Translations under genes and position numbers: made by a program
From: Pelagibius sp. Alg239-R121
Lineage (GTDB): Bacteria; Pseudomonadota; Alphaproteobacteria; Kiloniellales; Kiloniellaceae
Direction of reading: 5' to 3'
Assembly (NCBI RefSeq): GCF_947331435.1
Contig: NZ_CAMZOF010000016.1
Location: 1-64,000 of the forward strand
Length of the DNA: 64,000 nucleotides
The notes under the pieces: generated by a model
What the model saw: the letters and a program-made list of their open reading frames with translations, nothing else
Told to the model about the DNA's origin: nothing
The model's database searches: none
Shown here: positions 27,001 through 34,600 of the stretch, piece by piece
Numbering within the stretch: position 1 is the stretch's first letter
Layout of the letters: every line of letters starts with the position of its first letter

Positions 27001-27150
27001 CAAGCCTTGCAGGTTCTGCAGGACCTTGTCGGTCAAAGCCGAGCAGTCGGTCTCATTTCACATGTTGAACTGGTGCAACAGGCGATTCCGAATGGTTTCC
27101 AAATCAGAAAGTCTGTCTCCGGAAGTCACGTTGAGATGCGCACTATCTGA
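24088..27150 (+). CDS. sbcC: Exonuclease SbcCD subunit C (Rad50-like ATPase)
   Basis: 1020 residues. Walker A GPTGSGKSS near residue 34, a long coiled coil, the zinc hook CPVCG near residue 517, return coiled coil, ABC signature LSGGE near the C-terminus, and Walker B DTIFIDEGFGSLD. Length and order are normal for SbcC. It pairs with SbcD and uses ATP to tether and process DNA ends. Translationally coupled to sbcD. Confidence 0.95.
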   Translation: MRPLRLTMQAFGPYADREVVDFKAALANGLFGIYGPTGSGKSSIFSAMAFALFGESAKDDQDPQTLRSDHARPDCLTEVELVFEVAERRYLVRRRPEQVRPALKGGGETKERHAAWLFDVTGISLDDLSDENSGKIIAEKKTTLVEEAMTERLGYGAEQFRQIILLPQGRFETFLTAKTKDRLATLRDLFDVSLYKRLAQKLRDDAKEAEEKVKNDRLVCAGRLRHDGFESPDALKDGISEANNQQSLADSASKQASETATKAEKALTDALNTDKAFKEKIDADKNLSVIEARSVEIDKSEVALKAALRAKSMLDLDNAAAKAHEVVQRSLIEKQRSEQARVAAADAAAQAAIVLSTEKQKSGELDRLRRHCEDLNRHRETLISAQGLSAIAKTAEDAAGKAEDAFVVSQELHTKLVNLREETAKNVTAAQSAATQRAQLTAEITSVQQMLGIARQYEKAGKAVADSTLLLETSSQSHERRSNELQSAETTFAAAEDALSGAQAVHLSEKLIEGDPCPVCGSSAHPSPAQGSAESAGLDHAFRDAKVALDTARNKEAAARASVASARAALSERRSALEALKKPAKSIKESEDEGDALKSRLESLGPAAEIPELEAALGRLLEEISQAVKALEVERLKRDVLKTEFALARQNLLNGLATIPKELQTSEALENAIAKVVASIKSQEAALEDAVKKERSASEALIAAQKDGESAARAYSNAIDASETADKTLAARLAENGFTPEQYQVHKANISQIDALETNIKAHAEQLAAAKDRVSRATVAIEGIKRPDLGSLTQARDVAIKARDETVKSAAAAKARVDHLVGLQASIAAELKRIAKAEVDSGPLVGIAAAFNGQNPQRVELETFAIGAMFDRVLEAANLRLLPMSSGRYSLEREQEGGKGTGRRGLGISVYDVHTGRLRATSTLSGGETFMAALALALGLSDVVESVSGGIRLDTIFIDEGFGSLDSETLDQALQVLQDLVGQSRAVGLISHVELVQQAIPNGFQIRKSVSGSHVEMRTI

Positions 27151-27188
27151 CAAGTCGTTTTCCAAATGTTGTTGCGGGATCGAGTCCA

Positions 27189-27464
27189 ATGAATCAGGAT
27201 CTTTTCACAGACAGAGATGAGTTGTACCGAGGCGTCTACCTAGAGCGCCATGCACCGCAGAGTAATCTGCACCGTGCTTACGCGTTGCGAATTGCCCGAT
27301 CTCTCTTTGGGCACTGGGGCTTGTCGCGTTTCTGGGGAAGAAGCGGGACCAGAGGCCGCTCTAAAACGGAATGGTTCGACACTGCTGCTAAAGCAGAACG
27401 GGCATTGGAGGCTAAGCTGGCTGAGAAGCGCCGCCGCGGCTATGAGCTGAGAAACCAACGATAG
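27189..27464 (+). CDS. WGR-domain protein
   Basis: 91 residues. YALRIARSLFGHWGLSRFWG followed by RSGTRGR carries the W-G-R signature, and the C-terminal AAKAERALEAKLAEKRRRGY is the closing helix. WGR domains bind nucleic acid in PARPs and in bacterial proteins. It sits 38 bp after sbcC and 9 bp before an integrase gene, so it may belong to the same transcript. A second, divergent WGR gene lies at 36658. Confidence 0.85.
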   Translation: MNQDLFTDRDELYRGVYLERHAPQSNLHRAYALRIARSLFGHWGLSRFWGRSGTRGRSKTEWFDTAAKAERALEAKLAEKRRRGYELRNQR

Positions 27465-27472
27465 GGTAAAAC

Positions 27473-28618
27473 ATGACTGAGCCATCTGGAGATCCAAGCG
27501 ACCGACTGGGCGCCTTGATTTCTGTGGTCTCCTTTGAGCACCAGGACCTGGTTACGGATCTTCTCACTGACGCAGATCTCAAGACTCTGAAACACCTGGC
27601 GCGTAAGGGCACGCCGGAAAACAGCCTGCGAGCCCTGACGTCGGATCTTTCCTACCTAGAGGCCTGGTGTTTGGCGGCAAGCGGGCAGGTCCTCCCCTGG
27701 CCTGCACCGGAGTCTCTGGCGCTGAAATATGTCGCACATCATCTCTATGATGCCGCCGAGCGCGAGCGTGACCCGAATCACGGCATGCCGGAAGATGTCG
27801 AAATTGAACTGCGTTCGCGCGGACTGCTCCGGACCGAGGGACCACAAGCGCCTGCGACCGTGCGGCGGCGGCTTTCGAGCTGGTCGACCCTGCACCGGAT
27901 CCGGGGCGAGAAGGGGCCCTTTGCAGAACCCAGTCTGCGTGAGGCGGTCAAGCGCGCCGCGAAAGCTGCCGATCGGCCGCGGGTTCGTAATAGCCGACGG
28001 GCGATTACCCGCAATATCCTGGAAGATCTGTTGGACACCTGTGGAAACGGCGGGCCCGCGGCGATGCGGGACAGGGCGTTGTTACTGGTGGCCTTTGCAT
28101 CCGGCGGCCGCCGTCGCAGCGAACTGGCTTCTCTCAAGATCAAGCAGCTGACCGAAGAAGAGCCAGTGCCGGCCGATCCCGCGGATCCGGAAAGCCCGAT
28201 GCTGCCCTGCATGACGATCGAACTCGGACGGACCAAGACGACCGACGCGGAGGAGGGTGCGGCGGTTAAACTGATTGGTCGACCTGTTGAAGCACTCGCG
28301 ACTTGGTTGGAGAGCGAGAGCATCAAGGACGGCTATGTCTTTCGTCAGGTCGATCAATGGGAGAATGTCAGCGCGCGTGGGATGACCGAGGCTGGGATCG
28401 CCTGGGTGATCAAGTCTCGACTGAAGACCGCCGGCTATGATGTTAAAGACTACAGTGCGCACGGCCTGCGCGCCGGATATCTCACTCAGGCGGCAAGGGA
28501 TGGGATTCCTTTGGCGGAGGCCATGCAGCAGTCCCAGCACAAATCCGTGCAGCAGGCTTCGGAGTATTACAACGATGCTGAAGCCGAATTGAGCCGCGCC
28601 GCTAGGCTCATGGGGTAG
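27473..28618 (+). CDS. Tyrosine recombinase / site-specific integrase
   Basis: 381 residues. The C-terminal catalytic domain shows Arg I in FASGGRRRSELASL, H-x-x-R in YSAHGLRAGYLT, the second His in SQHKSVQQASEYY and the nucleophile Tyr in SEYYNDAE. The N-terminal ~180 residues form the usual SAM-like arm and core-binding helices (TSDLSYLEAWCLAA). The full active site suggests it is functional. Two strong inverted repeats lie within 280 bp downstream and may be its sites. Confidence 0.92.
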   Translation: MTEPSGDPSDRLGALISVVSFEHQDLVTDLLTDADLKTLKHLARKGTPENSLRALTSDLSYLEAWCLAASGQVLPWPAPESLALKYVAHHLYDAAERERDPNHGMPEDVEIELRSRGLLRTEGPQAPATVRRRLSSWSTLHRIRGEKGPFAEPSLREAVKRAAKAADRPRVRNSRRAITRNILEDLLDTCGNGGPAAMRDRALLLVAFASGGRRRSELASLKIKQLTEEEPVPADPADPESPMLPCMTIELGRTKTTDAEEGAAVKLIGRPVEALATWLESESIKDGYVFRQVDQWENVSARGMTEAGIAWVIKSRLKTAGYDVKDYSAHGLRAGYLTQAARDGIPLAEAMQQSQHKSVQQASEYYNDAEAELSRAARLMG

Positions 28619-28729
28619 GGCCGCGACCAGTCGGTCAAACGTCATTCGACATAGCGCTACGCACTAGAGTTTATTGGCTTGCTCGATGCCTCAGTGGCAT
28701 TTCTGCTTTCTACGGGCGTAGCCCCTCTT

Positions 28730-28771
28730 GGCACCATTTAACGGTTCACTGGAGAACTGTTAAATGGTGCC
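28730..28771. repeat. Inverted repeat downstream of the integrase
   Basis: Perfect 13-bp arms GGCACCATTTAAC and GTTAAATGGTGCC, extendable to 18 bp with one mismatch around a 6-bp loop. It could be a recombination core site or a terminator; no T tract follows. Confidence 0.6.
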
Positions 28772-28861
28772 CCATCAAAATAGAAAGCGTTGTTAATGTT
28801 CGATAGGGAATGCGGGCCCGCACCAGCGATCGCCATCTGCAGGCGAGGACCTAGCGCACCT

Positions 28862-28896
28862 CACAGTTAACACTATTACTATTAGTGTTAACTGTG
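28862..28896. repeat. Perfect 14-bp inverted repeat
   Basis: CACAGTTAACACTA and its complement separated by 7 bp. Candidate recombinase or regulator binding site. The frame at 28885 would start inside its right arm. Confidence 0.6.
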
Positions 28897-29184
28897 CCTT
28901 CCGCTAAGGTCGAAAATGCGGACGGATCGAAATGGAAATTCCGGCCCTTTCCTGCCGTTCACGCCACGCCTCGGATTTTGCGACAGCGTTCCCGAAAGCT
29001 GACATTCGCTACGCAGCCGACCATTGTCGAATTCGTCCCTTACGACGAGCTTCTTGAACGGCTGAGAAATCGGCAGGACAAGGCTTTCGTTTTGAAGCCG
29101 CCTACGGTCCGTCAGAAGGATTCAATTGACAAAACGGCCTTTATCTCCTGTGCCCGCGCGGAGAAATCGCTGTCGGTCGCGTAG
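28885..29184 (+). CDS. Doubtful small gene, possibly a fragment
   Basis: 99 residues if started from the GTG inside the palindrome. The segment FATQPTIVEFVPYDELLERL followed by RNRQDKAF is protein-like, but no start or ribosome-binding site is convincing. It overlaps the 3' end of the minus-strand HEPN-like gene. It may be the tail of a lost gene. Confidence 0.25.
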   Translation: MLTVPSAKVENADGSKWKFRPFPAVHATPRILRQRSRKLTFATQPTIVEFVPYDELLERLRNRQDKAFVLKPPTVRQKDSIDKTAFISCARAEKSLSVA

Positions 29185-29522
29185 ACAGTGTCTATAAGCT
29201 CGTCAGACCAGCTTAAAAGATCCGACAAGCGTTGTGATGGGTCGGGGCGAAACGCCTTGTTGGCATGAATGATATTGTTCCGAATGATCCTCAGATACCT
29301 GTAACAGTTTTCGAAAACCGACCATTGCTCATCGAATTCGATTTCGGCGTATCGGTAATCTTCAATTTGCCCGTCATACATCAAGGGAACCCCGATGCGT
29401 TCCAGCTTCCGGAATAACTCTATGTCGATGTCTGGCGGCGGTTCGTGAAAGTGCCTTTTTGCACCCTCGAATGCCATTTCATTGAGCAACAGACGGACGA
29501 TTTGTTTTTCCTGTTCATTCAT
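29112..29522 (-). CDS. HEPN-like small protein
   Basis: 136 residues from an ATG at 29522, almost entirely helical. FENCYRYLRIIRNNIIHANK contains R-x4-H (RNNIIH), the catalytic motif of HEPN ribonucleases. HEPN proteins are common toxins and defence effectors. It is divergent from the CBASS-like operon that starts 275 bp away. Whether it acts alone or with that operon is unknown. Confidence 0.65.
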   Translation of the reverse strand: MNEQEKQIVRLLLNEMAFEGAKRHFHEPPPDIDIELFRKLERIGVPLMYDGQIEDYRYAEIEFDEQWSVFENCYRYLRIIRNNIIHANKAFRPDPSQRLSDLLSWSDELIDTVYATDSDFSARAQEIKAVLSIESF

Positions 29523-29796
29523 GGAACCTGATATCTTTCCTAGACATTCACTAGAGAGTTCTTCGTCTCCAGAGGCTCAACAAGACGCAGCGGTGTAACC
29601 TCCGAGAAGCGGATTCTGAACGGCCCCATATGCTTTGGTCACTAGGGGATTGAATAATCACATGCCGCTTTCGATATACACAAGATGTTGCGGTCTATTT
29701 TCCATGAGCACCGCTAGGTATTGCGAAATTGCCGGTTGGCACTCGAGGAAGAGGAGTGCTAAATTTTAAGAACGTATACTGAACATCGAGGCCACT

Positions 29797-30810
29797 ATGA
29801 CACCGAACGCAAGATTTACCGAGTTCATCAAGGACATCACGCCGAGTGAGACGACGGTTTCGAACTGTAAGAGCGCCCACACCTCCGTTCGCAGGGCATT
29901 GCTCAATGACGATGAATTCAAGGACAAGGTGAAGCGGGTCTTTCTGGGGGGCTCATACAAGCGCTACACCTCCATACGGCCCAAAACGAAAGACGGCTCA
30001 ACCGAACGTCCTGATGTCGACCTCTATGTAGTGGTCGATGGACATCCCTGGTTCGCCGATCCGACGGCATTGATGGACGAGCTATTCGGAGCGTTGAACA
30101 GAGCGAGGAGCGACCTCGGCATCACGATGATCAAGAGGAATCGTTGTTCGGTCGCATTGTCGATGAATAAAGCCGATCTCGATGTGTCGATCCTTCTCGA
30201 CCGGCAGGACGACAATTTGTTTCGGATCGGTAACCGTAACACTGGCGAATGGTACAGGACGGATCCGGAAGAGCATACGGACTGGTCGGCGGCTCAGAAT
30301 GAACGTTGTTCCGGCCGGTTCAATCCGATGACGCGAATGGTGAAGTGGGCGCGTCGGCAGAACAAGACCGTGTCCCGCCACCCGAAGAGTTTTGCGCTTG
30401 AAACCCTGATCGCACCACACATCAGCGAGACCGAAACACATTACGGTCAGCTCTTCCATGACTGGTGTCAGAGCTTTCTCGACGCGTACTCTTTTGACCG
30501 TTCGTTTGGAAATTGCCCGTTTCTTGAGGATCCGGCCATACCTGGAGGCGATATCCTTGCGGGGGTGACGAACGAAGAATTCTGCGCTTACTACGACAAG
30601 ATCAGAAGACACCGTGATGATGCCGCTAAGGCTCTAGCCGGGGACGATCAGGACAAGGCGACCGATTATTGGCGACGGATTTTCGGAGACCGGTTCCCGA
30701 GACCGAAACAGTCAGGCCAAACAATGAAGAGCGCCGCTGCGGCGATTTCGCCTCTAAGTTTCACCGCTGCCCAAGCGGCGCCGACGACTCGGCCGGCAAA
30801 GTTCGCATGA
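29797..30810 (+). CDS. CD-NTase (CBASS cyclic-oligonucleotide synthase)
   Basis: 337 residues. The nucleotidyltransferase signature GGSYKRYTSIRP is followed by D73 and D75 in RPDVDLYVVV and a third acidic pair D127/D129 in ADLDVSILL. These are the metal-binding residues of cGAS/DncV-like enzymes that make cyclic nucleotide alarms after phage infection. The protein ends in a flexible tail with a small residue (...RPAKFA), as expected for a Cap2 substrate conjugated through its C-terminus. The E1/E2 gene follows within 5 bp. I cannot assign a clade by eye. Confidence 0.88.
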   Translation: MTPNARFTEFIKDITPSETTVSNCKSAHTSVRRALLNDDEFKDKVKRVFLGGSYKRYTSIRPKTKDGSTERPDVDLYVVVDGHPWFADPTALMDELFGALNRARSDLGITMIKRNRCSVALSMNKADLDVSILLDRQDDNLFRIGNRNTGEWYRTDPEEHTDWSAAQNERCSGRFNPMTRMVKWARRQNKTVSRHPKSFALETLIAPHISETETHYGQLFHDWCQSFLDAYSFDRSFGNCPFLEDPAIPGGDILAGVTNEEFCAYYDKIRRHRDDAAKALAGDDQDKATDYWRRIFGDRFPRPKQSGQTMKSAAAAISPLSFTAAQAAPTTRPAKFA

Positions 30811-30814
30811 GCTT

Positions 30815-32539
30815 ATGTGGTGGCTGACCGATCAGACGCGGCTGCGAATTGAACGCGAAGCCATTGAAGAGCTTGAAGCAGACTGGTTTCAAAACCCGGT
30901 ATGGTCCGTCGACAATCAATTACGCTTGAAGCTCGCGTTCGACATCGTCATCGCCCGTGGCCGATATGTTCTCCAATTAATCTATCACAATACGTTTCCA
31001 ACATCGCCGCCAAGTATTGTCCCAGTGGACGGCGCGGCGCGGCTTTCCGGTCACCAATACGGTGCGGGCGGTGAACTCTGCCTTGAAATCCGTAATGACA
31101 ATTGGACGCCGGACGTGACAGGCGCAATGATGATCGAAAGCGCAAGGCGTCTTCTGGAGACCGAGACACCAGGTGATGACGGCGCGGTGGTCCACGCTCC
31201 GTCAGCACATGATTTACCAGTAACTTTGTCTCTATCCGATGTGACCCGTTTCTATGTCGGTCCGTCAGCACGCCTCGTTCTGGCGGCTGACGACATTGAC
31301 GGTCTGCCAATGGAGATCGGGATCGATTTTTACAGCGGCCGGACCTTCGTGGCGCATGTCCTCTCGATCGGCAGCAAAGGGGAGGACAAGAAACAACGAC
31401 TCACACCCGAGGCGCTTCGAAAAACCTGTGTAGTAAAGGAAGGCGTCGTCTTCGTCACGGACACGCCGACGAAGACGTTGGAGAAGATCAAGACGTTCGA
31501 GGCTCTGAATGATCTGCTGGGTGACCGATTCTCCCTGACACAGAATGCCCATTGGGCGGTTGTACTTCGCGGATCGGAGGGTGGCCTTACGCTGCTCTGC
31601 CATTTCGCGGATGATGACGACCTAATGAGCTTCACAACTGTCCTTGCACCTTTCGACGGCAATCGGTCCGGCGTTCCATCAGCGGACATCAGGGAGAAAA
31701 AAGTAGGTATCGTCGGGCTCGGCTCGCTTGGCTCTAAAATCGCTGTTTCATTGGCGAGATCGGGCGTTCGCCGGTTCGAGCTTGTGGATGGTGATATTCT
31801 GAACACCGGTAATCTGGAGCGACATGATGGGGACTGGCGGGATGTCGGGCGTCACAAGGTCGAGCTAACGGCACATCGACTGCGACTAATTCGGTGCGAC
31901 GTCGAAATCGGTGTTTGGAAAAGTGCTATCGGCGCGCAGGTTTCGTCGCAGCAAGCGGCTAATGTCAGCCAGGCGCTCACCTTCTGCGATCTCATTATCG
32001 ATGTCACCGCTAATCCGGACGTGTTCAATCACTTGGCCGGCCTAAGTCTACGCCATAATCGTTCATTGATCTGGGGCGCAGTTTACGCCGGCGGCGTCGG
32101 TGGCGAAATTGCAAGGGCACGGATCAACAAAGATCCGTCACCCTACGACATCCGCACGGTTATCAATCAGTACTACGAAACAAGCGATGGCCCCCCACCT
32201 ATCTCAACGGGAGGCGGTTATGATGGTTCTATCGGCGAAGCGGCGCCGATGCAGGCGACCGATGCTGATGTATCAGTATTCGCCTCCCATTTTAGCGCTT
32301 TCACTCTCGATACGCTGATCGACATCGAGCCATCGAATTATGATGCGCACGCCTATCTCGTGGGACTGAAGCGGGGGTGGTTGTTCAACGGACCGTTTGA
32401 CGCCCGGCCCATCATTGCCGACGCGCCAATCCGAAGCACCATATCCTCGGGCTCCGAAACAACTATAGAGTCGGACTTTATAAAATCCTTATTCCAGGGC
32501 GCGAACGATGAGACTGCGAATACCGAAAGCGATGATTGA
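30815..32539 (+). CDS. cap2: Cap2-like E2-E1 (ThiF) fusion protein of type II CBASS
   Basis: 574 residues. The N-terminal ~150 form an E2-like fold with a candidate cysteine C89 in GGELCLEIRND. From ~290 a ThiF/E1 adenylation domain follows (KVGIVGLGSLGSKIAVSLAR, ELVDGD, then TFCDLIIDVTANPDVF). In type II CBASS, Cap2 conjugates the C-terminus of the CD-NTase to target proteins, priming the enzyme. It overlaps the Cap3 gene by 32 bp. Confidence 0.9.
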   Translation: MWWLTDQTRLRIEREAIEELEADWFQNPVWSVDNQLRLKLAFDIVIARGRYVLQLIYHNTFPTSPPSIVPVDGAARLSGHQYGAGGELCLEIRNDNWTPDVTGAMMIESARRLLETETPGDDGAVVHAPSAHDLPVTLSLSDVTRFYVGPSARLVLAADDIDGLPMEIGIDFYSGRTFVAHVLSIGSKGEDKKQRLTPEALRKTCVVKEGVVFVTDTPTKTLEKIKTFEALNDLLGDRFSLTQNAHWAVVLRGSEGGLTLLCHFADDDDLMSFTTVLAPFDGNRSGVPSADIREKKVGIVGLGSLGSKIAVSLARSGVRRFELVDGDILNTGNLERHDGDWRDVGRHKVELTAHRLRLIRCDVEIGVWKSAIGAQVSSQQAANVSQALTFCDLIIDVTANPDVFNHLAGLSLRHNRSLIWGAVYAGGVGGEIARARINKDPSPYDIRTVINQYYETSDGPPPISTGGGYDGSIGEAAPMQATDADVSVFASHFSAFTLDTLIDIEPSNYDAHAYLVGLKRGWLFNGPFDARPIIADAPIRSTISSGSETTIESDFIKSLFQGANDETANTESDD

Positions 32540-33026
32540 GAGATGGGCTTCCGATCTCAAGGGGGCTGGACGCAAGGAAATCGGAGGCGTGCTGTTCGGC
32601 GAGCAAATCGCAGAAGGCGATTTCCGAATCGTCGAGGCAACGCGGCAGCGTTTTTTCGGCGGGACGGTCACGACATTCAAACGCCGCGGCGGCGCCGCAC
32701 GCAGGGAGATTCTGGCCCTACACAAAGAATTCGGCGGCGATCCCGAACGGTTCAACTATTTCGGTGAATGGCATTCCCATCCAGCCGCACCTGTCTGGCC
32801 GAGCCTTCAGGATGAGATCACCATGTACAATCTGCTCGCCGATCAAGGTGAGGCGGTGAATTTTCTAGTGCTGATAATTGTGAAACTCGACGCAGACGCA
32901 CAATTTCACATCGGTGCGCAGACCTATCTCGCGTCTGGGCACAAGATGAATTGCGAAATAGAAATTGAAGACGCAGAGCGCGATATTGCTTGTGCAGCGC
33001 CAAGCGACGCGGAGGACGAGAAATGA
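32508..33026 (+). CDS. cap3: Cap3-like JAB/JAMM isopeptidase
   Basis: 172 residues. The JAMM zinc site is complete: E24 (KEIGGVLFG) and H89-x-H91-x10-D102 in WHSHPAAPVWPSLQDE. Cap3 removes the CD-NTase from its conjugates and so counteracts Cap2. Coupled on both sides: its start lies within cap2, and its stop overlaps the start of the next gene (ATGA). Confidence 0.9.
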   Translation: MRLRIPKAMIERWASDLKGAGRKEIGGVLFGEQIAEGDFRIVEATRQRFFGGTVTTFKRRGGAARREILALHKEFGGDPERFNYFGEWHSHPAAPVWPSLQDEITMYNLLADQGEAVNFLVLIIVKLDADAQFHIGAQTYLASGHKMNCEIEIEDAERDIACAAPSDAEDEK

Positions 33027-33748
33027 GCGATTGGTCGTTGAAGGATGTACTTTCGGGTTTGCACGACGATATTCAAAGCCGTCTCGAAACAATTCGCAAA
33101 ACGATGCCACATCCAGTGTCCAAAGGCGATGCGAGTGAACGTGTTTGGAATGAACTTTTCAACACTTACCTTCCAGCGCGTTACAAATCAGACAAAGCGC
33201 ATGTCGTGGATAGCGAAGGGACAATAAGTCAGCAGATTGATGTTGTTATCTATGACCATCAATACTCACCCTTTATTTTTCACTATGAGGGCGAAGTCAT
33301 AATTCCCGCAGAAAGCGTCTACGCAGTTTTCGAGGCGAAGCAGTCGGCAAATTTGAAGCAAGTCCAGTACGCTCAGGAAAAGGTCCGGAGCGTACGCGCG
33401 CTACATCGAACGAGCTTGCCGATACCGCACGCAGGTGGAACTTATCCGGCGAAACCATTAATTCCTATCTATGGCGGTCTTTTGACCTTCGACAGCGACT
33501 GGAAACCGGGCCTTGGCGAAAGCCTCGTCGACGCTTTGAAACTGGATCAAGAAGAGGGAAAAATCGACTTTGGCTGCGTGGCTGGTCACGGTTATTTTCA
33601 TGCGGGTGATGACCCTGAGGAGTATACCGTTTACTCTGGCGGCAAGCCCGCTACCGCATTTTTGTTCAAGCTGATTTCCCAACTTCAGTTTAGCGGCACT
33701 GTCCCGATGATCGATGTTCAAGCCTACGGTGAATGGCTGGCGGAATAG
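33023..33748 (+). CDS. Candidate CBASS effector: DUF6602-like / PD-(D/E)xK nuclease-like protein
   Basis: 241 residues from the ATG overlapping the cap3 stop. TISQQIDVVIYDHQYSP (D73) and ESVYAVFEAKQSANLKQV (E104-A105-K106) form a PD-(D/E)xK-like core, a layout I associate with DUF6602 proteins. There is no SAVED, TIR, membrane or phospholipase module. Translational coupling to cap3 makes it the operon's probable effector, degrading nucleic acid when the cyclic nucleotide binds. How it would sense that nucleotide is not visible. It might instead be an independent defence gene. Confidence 0.75.
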   Translation: MSDWSLKDVLSGLHDDIQSRLETIRKTMPHPVSKGDASERVWNELFNTYLPARYKSDKAHVVDSEGTISQQIDVVIYDHQYSPFIFHYEGEVIIPAESVYAVFEAKQSANLKQVQYAQEKVRSVRALHRTSLPIPHAGGTYPAKPLIPIYGGLLTFDSDWKPGLGESLVDALKLDQEEGKIDFGCVAGHGYFHAGDDPEEYTVYSGGKPATAFLFKLISQLQFSGTVPMIDVQAYGEWLAE

Positions 33749-33942
33749 ATCACCGCTACGCGTACGTCAGCAATTGCCGCGAGCAGTTTCCGGTTACGCT
33801 TCTGCTGCGAAAGTCCGCTTTCCGCCCTCCACGTAGAATGCTGCGCTCCGAACCAAGGCTGAAAAAGCGTCACCGAAAATAGTCTCAATTGGCTTTCGGG
33901 TCTTACGCGACCGCCGTGGTCAATAAGGAAAATAGCACCAAA

Positions 33943-34461
33943 ATGTGTGCAGACGAATATGATGACGATGGTCCATGGTTCGATCCCGAGAAGCGGCCGA
34001 ACTACGAAGCAGCTCTCGGTCGTTTCCTTGTGAGCTTCAATCGCATCGAAAACCAAATCAGCCGTTTGATAGATTTGGCCGTAGTCCGTGTGCGGCAAAA
34101 GCACGATGTGAAACACGATCCAAAAAAAGAGCATGTCAGGATGAGGTTTGAGCACCGCTTATATGTGCTCGAATTGATACTGCTGGCCTTCCCGGAAGCA
34201 TCAAGCCTCCCAGCAGCGGAAATCCGGAAGTTGTCCAAAGACCGGAACAAACTTGCACACGGCCATTTCGACGAGAACCAATTCAGCGAAGACTATGAGA
34301 TACCAGGTAGGAAGGAAGTCAGGAACTGGACGGATCAGGATTTCTCAAAGCTTGTGGAAAAATCGGATGAGCTTTATCAGCAGTTAAGGCAATTGGAAGC
34401 GTTTTTGGTGTTTTACGACCACTTAGATTTACCAAAGGGAGCAACCCGCGAACCGCAATAA
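33943..34461 (+). CDS. HEPN-like protein downstream of the CBASS operon
   Basis: 172 residues from the ATG at 33943; an in-frame TTG lies at 33889. Mostly helical, with the R-x4-H motif in KDRNKLAHGHFDEN, so a HEPN ribonuclease fold is likely. It is about 195 bp after the putative effector and may be a separate unit. A Tn3-end-like sequence begins immediately after its stop codon. Confidence 0.6.
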   Translation: MCADEYDDDGPWFDPEKRPNYEAALGRFLVSFNRIENQISRLIDLAVVRVRQKHDVKHDPKKEHVRMRFEHRLYVLELILLAFPEASSLPAAEIRKLSKDRNKLAHGHFDENQFSEDYEIPGRKEVRNWTDQDFSKLVEKSDELYQQLRQLEAFLVFYDHLDLPKGATREPQ

Positions 34462-34487
34462 GGTGTCAGTTGCAGGAGGGGGCGGAA
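34462..34487 (+). repeat. Degenerate Tn3-family-like end
   Basis: GGTGTCAGTTGCAGGAGGGG followed by GCGGAA begins right at the preceding stop codon. It matches the left arm of the palindrome at 12520 in all but a few positions and has the same orientation. Confidence 0.5.
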
Positions 34488-34556
34488 GTCATGATATTCA
34501 CCATTCAACACCTGCTTCGGGATTACTGGGAATCTAGCGGCCGCAATCAACGAGTG

Positions 34557-34577
34557 GCCGGGGGAAAAAGCCCCGGC
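34557..34577. other. GC-rich hairpin
   Basis: GCCGGGG, seven-base loop, CCCCGGC. It stands between two convergent genes and could end either transcript, although no T tract is present. Confidence 0.4.
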
Positions 34578-34600
34578 GCTCTGGATGACCAATCTTGCTC

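Noticed and set aside
28730-28771. Integron attC site (the arms contain ATTTAAC and GTTAAAT, which fit RYYYAAC and GTTRRRY)
   Set aside because: The element is far shorter than attC sites, has near-perfect symmetry without the extrahelical bases, and no integron integrase or cassette array is present.
12520-34487. A single 22-kb transposon bounded by the two Tn3-end-like sequences
   Set aside because: Both ends read in the same direction, whereas a transposon needs inverted ends, and no transposase is inside.
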